Assembly: GCA_023251435.1 (NCBI GenBank)
Contig: JAHEYU010000020.1
Location: 39,404 to 77,168, forward strand
Direction of reading: 5' to 3'
Source of the DNA: Bacteroidota bacterium
GTDB taxonomy: Bacteria; Bacteroidota; Bacteroidia; Bacteroidales; Prolixibacteraceae
Length of the DNA stretch: 37,765 nucleotides
In this document: positions 33,301-37,765 of the stretch, piece after piece
Layout: every line of letters starts with the position of its first letter
How positions within the stretch are numbered: position 1 is the stretch's first letter
Notes under the pieces: generated by a model
What the model was told of the DNA's origin: nothing
Databases searched by the model: none
The model's input: only the letters and a program-made list of their open reading frames with translations
Program-made: the position numbers and the translations under genes

Positions 33301-33957
33301 ATGACGACAATCAAACTACTCTTAAAATGGCTTTACGGAATTGGCTTTGCCGTTTCTGGTCTTGTATTAATGTTCTCGACTTCCTTTATTGGTGGACTTA
33401 TTTTCATTATTGGTGGACTTATTTTACTTCCACCGACATTAAAAATGATAGAAGAGAAGATTGGAAGCCCATTAACAAGACCTATTAAATATTTGACCGT
33501 TATCGGGACAATTTTCATTGGTATCATATATATCGCTAACAACCAAGTTTACAAAGAAAATGAAACCAAGAAACAAGAACAAGAAGCTTTTGAAAAGTTA
33601 CCTCAACACGTTAAGGACAGCATTAACCTTGTAAAAGCCCAACAAGACCGTTAGGTCAACATATAAAGAGAAGCTGATAAACTTGTAAACGAACAGAAAA
33701 ACAGAAAAGAAAAAGTTGAAAAACAATTTAGCTCTTGGGACGGCTCATATCCTGGACTAACAAGTATTATAAAGAAAAGCATGAATGACCCTGAGAGTTA
33801 TGAACACGTAGAAACAAGATTTAGAGATGACGGTAATTCAATATTTGTCATTACAGAGTTTAGGGGAAAGTACGCATTTGGTGGTAAAGTGAAAATTACA
33901 GTTTCTGCTCGTGTTGTCTTTGAAGGAAATGTAATTGAAGTTATAAACCAAAATTAA
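33301..33957 (+). pseudogene. cassette 1 gene: membrane protein with C-terminal domain, broken by two in-frame stops
   Basis: An open stretch of 117 codons ends at TAG 33652, but the same frame goes on to 33957 after only one further stop, TAA 33664. Together it is 219 codons. The N-terminal part has two membrane segments (about 8-45 and 60-80) and a charged helix. The part after the stops, FSSWDGSYPGLTSIIKKSMN followed by DPESYEHVETRF and ending GNVIEVINQN, reads as a domain I have seen at the C-terminus of small bacterial proteins. Reading through both stops gives a sensible protein, so these look like recent nonsense changes or sequence errors. Function unknown. Low GC. Confidence 0.72.
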
Positions 33958-33990
33958 TACGATTGACAACGAAGAAAACAGAAAGCCGAA

Positions 33991-34127
33991 CCGCTAACTT
34001 CAGCTACCCTCCAAATCCGGCAGCGGTGGTTTTCGGTGTTTATCTTTCCGCTCGGGCTGCTTTTCGCCTTGATCCCGATTACTTAGGGACAATGGGTATC
34101 GGAGTGTAGCATCCTGCGTTATAGCCC
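33991..34127 (+). other. attC-like recombination site 1
   Basis: Left arm: CCGCTAAC (33991-33998) then TTCA, then GCTACC (L''). Right arm: GTGTAGC (L', 34104-34110), ATCCTGC, then GTTATAG (R', 34118-34124). L'' and L' are complementary, and AAC/GTT are the invariant core bases. The centre has GCAGCGGTGGTTTTCGGTG. Site length is about 125 bp from AAC to GTT, within the range of known attC sites. By eye about four fifths of the bases match site 2. R'' is not an exact complement of R', as expected when neighbouring cassettes differ. Confidence 0.72.
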
Positions 34128-34144
34128 ATTAAAAAACAGCAACT

Positions 34145-34741
34145 ATGAAAATTTTCTTAATTTGGTTTTTTACTCTTTTTTCATTGACAGGTTATTGCCA
34201 AATTCCGGAGATGAATAACCCGGAAAAATTTCCACATCAGACAAATGAATGGTTTGTAGATTCATTAAACAAAAAGCCAATAGACTTTTACTTAAAACAT
34301 TCTAAAATTGACAAATATTCAAAACTATTTTATGAAGGCAAATTTGTAGCATCAGACGACGATTTGACATTTGCCTTTCTTGACAGTGTTTTAACGACAA
34401 ATCCAGAAACGAAAGCCTTTTATTTATATGTTTTCAATTGTGTTCTAAGAATCACTGACGGAGCTTTATCTGAGTACATTAGTCAAGACTGTAGATTGTA
34501 TTTTGAAAAGTATCCATGTGAGTTTCTTGATATTAAAAACAACAACTTGTATTCAGACAATTTTGAGAGATGGATAAATCTAATGGCATTCGATTATTAT
34601 GGCGGTGAAGATGAGATTAAAACTTTAAATAAAAGATTCGAAACTGTCAGACAAAGTATTCAGAAAAATTGTGGAAATCACATCACAGAGCTTGAACCTA
34701 TACGTTTGAAAATAAATAATTTAATAAAAGAAAATCAATAA
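34145..34741 (+). CDS. cassette 2 gene: secreted hypothetical protein
   Basis: 198 residues, intact. The signal peptide MKIFLIWFFTLFSLTGYCQ is followed by a helical, charged protein with cysteines in FNCVLR, SQDCRLYF, YPCEF and KNCGN. No family is recognised. It starts 27 bp after the cassette crossover point and ends 5 bp before the second attC site, so it fills its cassette as integron genes do. Low GC and high Lys/Asn/Ile content compared with the core genes. Confidence 0.75.
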   Translation: MKIFLIWFFTLFSLTGYCQIPEMNNPEKFPHQTNEWFVDSLNKKPIDFYLKHSKIDKYSKLFYEGKFVASDDDLTFAFLDSVLTTNPETKAFYLYVFNCVLRITDGALSEYISQDCRLYFEKYPCEFLDIKNNNLYSDNFERWINLMAFDYYGGEDEIKTLNKRFETVRQSIQKNCGNHITELEPIRLKINNLIKENQ

Positions 34742-34745
34742 AAAC

Positions 34746-34884
34746 GGGCTATATCAACTTCAGCTACCTGTCAAGCACAGCAGCGGTGGTTGTCGGTGTG
34801 TATCTTTCCGCCCGGGCTTCTTTTCGGCTTGATCCCGATTACATCGGGAAAATCCGCCCTGAGTGTAGCTTCCTACGTTAGCGG
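34746..34884 (+). other. attC-like recombination site 2
   Basis: Left arm: GGGCTATATCAAC (34746-34758) then TTCA and GCTACC. Right arm: GTGTAGCT (34863-34870), TCCTAC, then GTTAGCGG (34877-34884). GGGCTATA is complementary to the start of cassette 2 (TATAGCCC, 34120-34127), the feature that proves cassette 2 once closed on itself. The centre, GCAGCGGTGGTTGTCGGTG through CTTGATCCCGATTAC, is nearly the same as in site 1. Confidence 0.72.
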
Positions 34885-34929
34885 TCATTGTACCGAAACT
34901 CATGACAGAAGATTAAGAATATAAAAAAA

Positions 34930-35301
34930 ATGAAAAAAGACAAAATAATTTACTGGACAGCGACAACAATAATCGCATTGTTTGAAGGAGTAATGCCAGC
35001 ATTGACTTCATAAACGGAATTAGCAAAAGAAGGAATAAGACATTTGGGTTATCCAGAATATTTTGGAAACGCTTTGGTTGTCTTTAAGATTTTAGGAGTT
35101 TTAGCATTAGTTATTCCACAAGTTCCTAAACGAATAAAAGAATGGGCTTATGCAGGTTTTGCTTTTGACTTTATTTTTGCAACAATTAGTCACGGAGCAG
35201 TTGACGGAATAAATGGACAAACATTTTTTCCATTAGTAGTATTTGGAATTCTAGCAGTTTCATACATTTACTATCACAAATTAAATTCTAACAAAAATTA
35301 A
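34930..35301 (+). pseudogene. cassette 3, first gene: DoxX-like membrane protein with an in-frame stop
   Basis: ATG 34930 starts MKKDKIIYWTATTIIALFEG, continues to ...MPALTS, then meets TAA at 35011, and the same frame goes on TELAKEGIRHLGYPEYFGNAL... to 35301. The whole 123-codon protein has four membrane segments and the DoxX-like layout (LGYPEYFGNxLVVFKILGVLALVIP, KEWAYAGFAFDF, SHGAVDG). The 85-residue stretch from ATG 35044 lacks the first membrane segment, so it is unlikely to be functional alone. The stop is one base from CAA, AAA or GAA. DoxX-like proteins are common integron cargo. Confidence 0.75.
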
Positions 35302-35306
35302 ACATT

Positions 35307-35525
35307 ATGTCGTTTCAAGCATACATTGATAACATTAAATCCAAGACGGGAAAGACACCTGCTGACTTTAAAAAATTAGCCGAAGAAAAGAATTTTATAG
35401 TTGACGGAAAACTTAATCCAAAAGTAAAATCAACTGAAATTACCAATTGGCTGAAAGAAGATTTTGAATTAGGACACGGACACGCCATGGCTATTTATGC
35501 GACATTCAAAGGAAAAACGGAATGA
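35307..35525 (+). CDS. cassette 3, second gene: DUF4287-domain protein
   Basis: 72 residues. MSFQAYIDNIKSKTGKTPAD and LKEDFELGHGHAMAIYATFKG match the DUF4287 family (helical, single domain, cytosolic). The conserved GLGHGHAMAIY-type segment is intact. It starts 5 bp after the DoxX-like frame and overlaps the DUF1801 gene by 4 bp, so cassette 3 is a small operon. Function of the family is unknown. Confidence 0.85.
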   Translation: MSFQAYIDNIKSKTGKTPADFKKLAEEKNFIVDGKLNPKVKSTEITNWLKEDFELGHGHAMAIYATFKGKTE

Positions 35526-35926
35526 CGAAAGAAACTATTAACTTAAATTTTGAAGTCACAGACTTTTTAAACAAACTAAACCATCCATTTATCAAGGAAA
35601 TCGAGCAACTAAGAAATTGCATTTTATTAGCGGACAAAAATTTGACTGAAAATATAAAATGGAATGGACCAAACTATTGCTTTGACAATGAAGACCGAAT
35701 TACAATGAGGATTCAACCACCAACTAAACAAATTCAACTAATCTTTCATAGAGGAGCAAAAAAGCAAACACAACCCCAAGACAAACTAATATCAAATAAA
35801 AGTAAAATGTTAGTTTGGAAAGAGAACGACAGAGCCATCATAACTTTCAAAAGTTTGCAAGACATCGAAAATGGGAAAACTGAATTGACAACAATAGTAA
35901 ATGAATGGATAAAAGCAGCGAAATAA
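35522..35926 (+). CDS. cassette 3, third gene: DUF1801-domain protein
   Basis: 134 residues. The DUF1801 fold is visible in FLNKLNHPFIKEIEQLRNCI, NLTENIKWNGPNYCFDNEDRITMRI, QIQLIFHRGAK and the closing helix LTTIVNEWIKAAK. The WNGPNY motif and the HRG turn are intact. Cytosolic; function unknown. ATG overlaps the DUF4287 stop (ATGA). The cassette end CCGCTAAC follows 10 bp after the stop. Confidence 0.83.
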   Translation: MTKETINLNFEVTDFLNKLNHPFIKEIEQLRNCILLADKNLTENIKWNGPNYCFDNEDRITMRIQPPTKQIQLIFHRGAKKQTQPQDKLISNKSKMLVWKENDRAIITFKSLQDIENGKTELTTIVNEWIKAAK

Positions 35927-35935
35927 AACAACGAA

Positions 35936-35960
35936 CCGCTAACATTTAGCTGAATAGCCG
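35936..35960 (+). other. truncated attC left arm closing cassette 3
   Basis: CCGCTAAC (35936-35943) is the exact complement of the start of cassette 3, GTTAGCGG (34877-34884). ATTT and AGCTGAATAGC follow, a plausible R''/L'' arm, but the central part and the right arm are missing. The sequence runs straight into the terminator of the ATPase gene. Confidence 0.5.
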
Positions 35961-35973
35961 AAATCCCTTCTAT

Positions 35974-36012
35974 AAAAAATCCCATTACCGGAAAAGGTTA
36001 AAGGGATTTTTT
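35974..36012 (-). terminator. terminator of the P-type ATPase gene
   Basis: AAAAAATCCC (35974-35983) pairs with GGGATTTTTT (36003-36012), and ACC/GGT can pair inside. A and T runs on either side allow function in both directions. It lies 25 bp past the ATPase stop at 36037 and also closes off the cassette genes on +. Confidence 0.75.
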
Positions 36013-36036
36013 ATGAGTTATTTTAGCTTAGATACT

Positions 36037-37765
36037 TTATACAATCAAAATTTTCCTACTCAAACTCCTGCTTTCCCTGCTTCTCCAAACTTTGTACAAC
36101 TCGAACCAAATGATGCTCGAAAAACCGGCAGCGATGCATATCAGCGATTCGACTAAACTTATTTTTTCGAACTGAAAAAGCTCCAATAAAAATGGCACAT
36201 TCAGGATCAGGATCAGGAAAAAAGCGGCGCCACCAACTACCCATTTAACGGTTTTATTGGAGGTGCCAAGTATCTGGAAAATGTTGCGCGTCCACGAACG
36301 GTTCGAGAGAATCACCGCAATGTTGGCGGCAATCAGCGTGGTAAATGCCAGCGCGCGGTCTTCCTGTTCGGAGTAACCCATTTTCAGGCCAATGAAATAA
36401 ACAGCAAAAACAATGGCCAGAATTCCGATTCCCTGCGAGCAACTTAGCCAAATCTTTTTAGCGCCGAAAAACGGTTCATTAATGTCTTTCGGCGGACGAT
36501 TCATCACGTTTGTTTCTTCCTTCTCTGCTTCAAAAATGATGGAGCAGGCCGGGTCGATAATCAACTCCAGAAACACAATGTGCACCGGCCAGAGCAACAA
36601 AGGCCAGTCGGCCACAAACACCGGAATGAGCGACAATCCGGCAATTGGAACGTGGATGGCAAAAATGTAACCCAGCGCTTTTTGCAGGTTGTCGAAAATG
36701 CGGCGGCCCATTTTTACGGCACCCACAATCGAAGCAAAATTATCGTCCATCAGCACCAGAGACGAGGCTTCGCGGGCCACATCGGTACCCTTTTCGCCCA
36801 TCGCAATACCAATGTTGGCAGCTTTCAGGGCAGGTGCATCGTTTACACCATCGCCGGTCATGGCCACAATTTCGCGGTTTCGTTTCAGCGCGTTTACAAT
36901 CTTCAGTTTCTGTTCAGGAACCACACGGGCAAAAACATTTACATCTTTTATCCGCCCGGCCAACTCTTCTTCTGTCATTTCCTGAATTTCGGGTCCGCTG
37001 ATTGAAACAGTATGGTTTTTCAATCCTATTTCGCGGGCAATGTTCATGGCAGTCACCGGATAATCGCCCGTAATCATGATCACACGAATTCCGGCCTGGT
37101 AACATTCTTTCACCGCTGCAGGCACATTTTCACGAATCGGATCCGAAAGAGCGATCAAACCAATGAATTCAAAATCGAAATCATGTTGAATTTCCGGCAG
37201 GTTTTTGTTATCAATCAACGATTTGGCCACGCCCAGAACCCGCAATCCGGCTGAAGCCATTTCAGCCACTGCTGCCGAATATTTCGCTATTTCATCCGCC
37301 GAAAGATGGCACAATTCGAAAATCGCTTCCGGAGCTCCTTTGGTGGCAATGGTTTGCCGGTGTTCATCGTGTTTCGAAAAAACCCGCGACATGGCCAGCA
37401 AATCTTTCGATAGCGGATATTCTTTCACCATTTGCCAATCGGTGTGAATGTGCTCTGTATTTTGCAGATAAGCCTCGCCCATGTTGGTAATGGCGCGTTC
37501 CATCGGATCAAACGGATTGGTCTGGCTCGATAGAATTCCGTATTCGATTATTTCGTGAAACTCATCGGGAAAACCGTTTGATTTACTGACAGTATGAAAG
37601 TTTTCCCCATTGTAAAGGCGGGTAACCGTCATTTTATTCTGAGTCAGCGTTCCCGTTTTATCGGTGCACAAAACCGTTGCAGAACCCAGTGTTTCAACGG
37701 CTGAAGGTTTACGTGTCAGTACGTTTTTCTTCGACATCCGCCAGGCACCCAAAGCCATGAAAACC
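36037..37765 (-). CDS. cation-transporting P-type ATPase (Ca2+-ATPase-like), N-terminus beyond the window
   Basis: At least 575 residues are visible; the frame continues past the right edge, so ATG 37758 is internal. The phosphorylation site is VLCTDKTGTLTQNKM, the aspartate being the 33rd residue counted from that ATG. The ATP-binding domain has TKGAPEAIFELC, and RVIMITGDYPVTAMNIAREIG and VAMTGDGVNDAPALKAANIGIAMG form the hinge. Six membrane segments follow (M5-M10), with M6 as WPVHIVFLELIIDPACSIIFEAE. The layout is type II (Ca2+-like); the ion is not certain. It is convergent with the cassette array. GC is higher than in the cassettes. Confidence 0.88.
   Translation of the reverse strand, partial: VFMALGAWRMSKKNVLTRKPSAVETLGSATVLCTDKTGTLTQNKMTVTRLYNGENFHTVSKSNGFPDEFHEIIEYGILSSQTNPFDPMERAITNMGEAYLQNTEHIHTDWQMVKEYPLSKDLLAMSRVFSKHDEHRQTIATKGAPEAIFELCHLSADEIAKYSAAVAEMASAGLRVLGVAKSLIDNKNLPEIQHDFDFEFIGLIALSDPIRENVPAAVKECYQAGIRVIMITGDYPVTAMNIAREIGLKNHTVSISGPEIQEMTEEELAGRIKDVNVFARVVPEQKLKIVNALKRNREIVAMTGDGVNDAPALKAANIGIAMGEKGTDVAREASSLVLMDDNFASIVGAVKMGRRIFDNLQKALGYIFAIHVPIAGLSLIPVFVADWPLLLWPVHIVFLELIIDPACSIIFEAEKEETNVMNRPPKDINEPFFGAKKIWLSCSQGIGILAIVFAVYFIGLKMGYSEQEDRALAFTTLIAANIAVILSNRSWTRNIFQILGTSNKTVKWVVGGAAFFLILILNVPFLLELFQFEKISLVESLICIAAGFSSIIWFELYKVWRSRESRSLSRKILIV

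Noticed and set aside
33652-35013. Stop-codon reassignment or programmed readthrough in the cassettes
   Set aside because: All three stop codons end normal genes elsewhere in the window, and no recoding structure is evident. Decay is simpler.

Overview
The window reads as the chromosome of a Bacteroidota species, most likely of the Marinilabiliales/Prolixibacteraceae type. The evidence is the gliding/type IX secretion genes gldE and gldD, the conserved block HU - mutY - ssb - gldE - gldD - phosphopantetheinyl transferase, exported proteins whose signal peptides end in ...AQ or ...SC, and promoters of the TTG / TAnnTTTG type. The genus is inference. The first two thirds are ordinary core genome; the last third is accessory.

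1-18,300: housekeeping. A small membrane protein, acylphosphatase and a group II PLP decarboxylase lie together on +, followed by L-arabinose isomerase with a clear terminator. A GT2 glycosyltransferase and an OmpH/Skp chaperone lie on -, then proline dehydrogenase on +. tRNA-Ser(CGA), a three-domain DsbD, RNase G, a 30-codon highly basic protein and HU lie on -. mutY, ssb, gldE, gldD, a PPTase, zwf and pgl follow on +; zwf and pgl form the first two steps of the oxidative pentose phosphate pathway.

18,300-23,300: mostly - strand. A GH43-like secreted protein, unassigned small proteins, a bacterial PH-domain protein, a beta-barrel-like protein preceded by an overlapping 42-aa secreted ORF, and an overlapping MNT/HEPN pair.

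23,300-28,600: a carbohydrate locus. ROK kinase, MFS transporter and SIS isomerase-like protein form a - strand operon. Beside it are a divergent pair, a creatininase-family hydrolase (+) and an exported Gfo/Idh/MocA oxidoreductase (-). Both members of this pair are followed 11-13 bp after their stops by palindromes that share a core but have different self-complementary arms.

28,600-33,230: gene-poor and rich in hairpins. There are three kinds of modular inverted-repeat element, one with 30-nt terminal inverted repeats, plus seven copies of a 10-nt word at 20-bp spacing. Three exported proteins sit among them: a SnoaL-like lipoprotein candidate and a translationally coupled CAP-domain / isoaspartyl methyltransferase pair.

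33,230-35,950: the most notable region. Two ~125-bp attC-like sites with matching R''/L'' and L'/R' arms separate three blocks of low-GC, small accessory genes. The start of each block is complementary to its own end, as expected for circularised integron cassettes. No integron integrase is in the window, so this looks like a CALIN (attC cluster lacking an integrase). Two of the cassette genes are broken by in-frame stops. The window ends inside a P-type cation ATPase on -.
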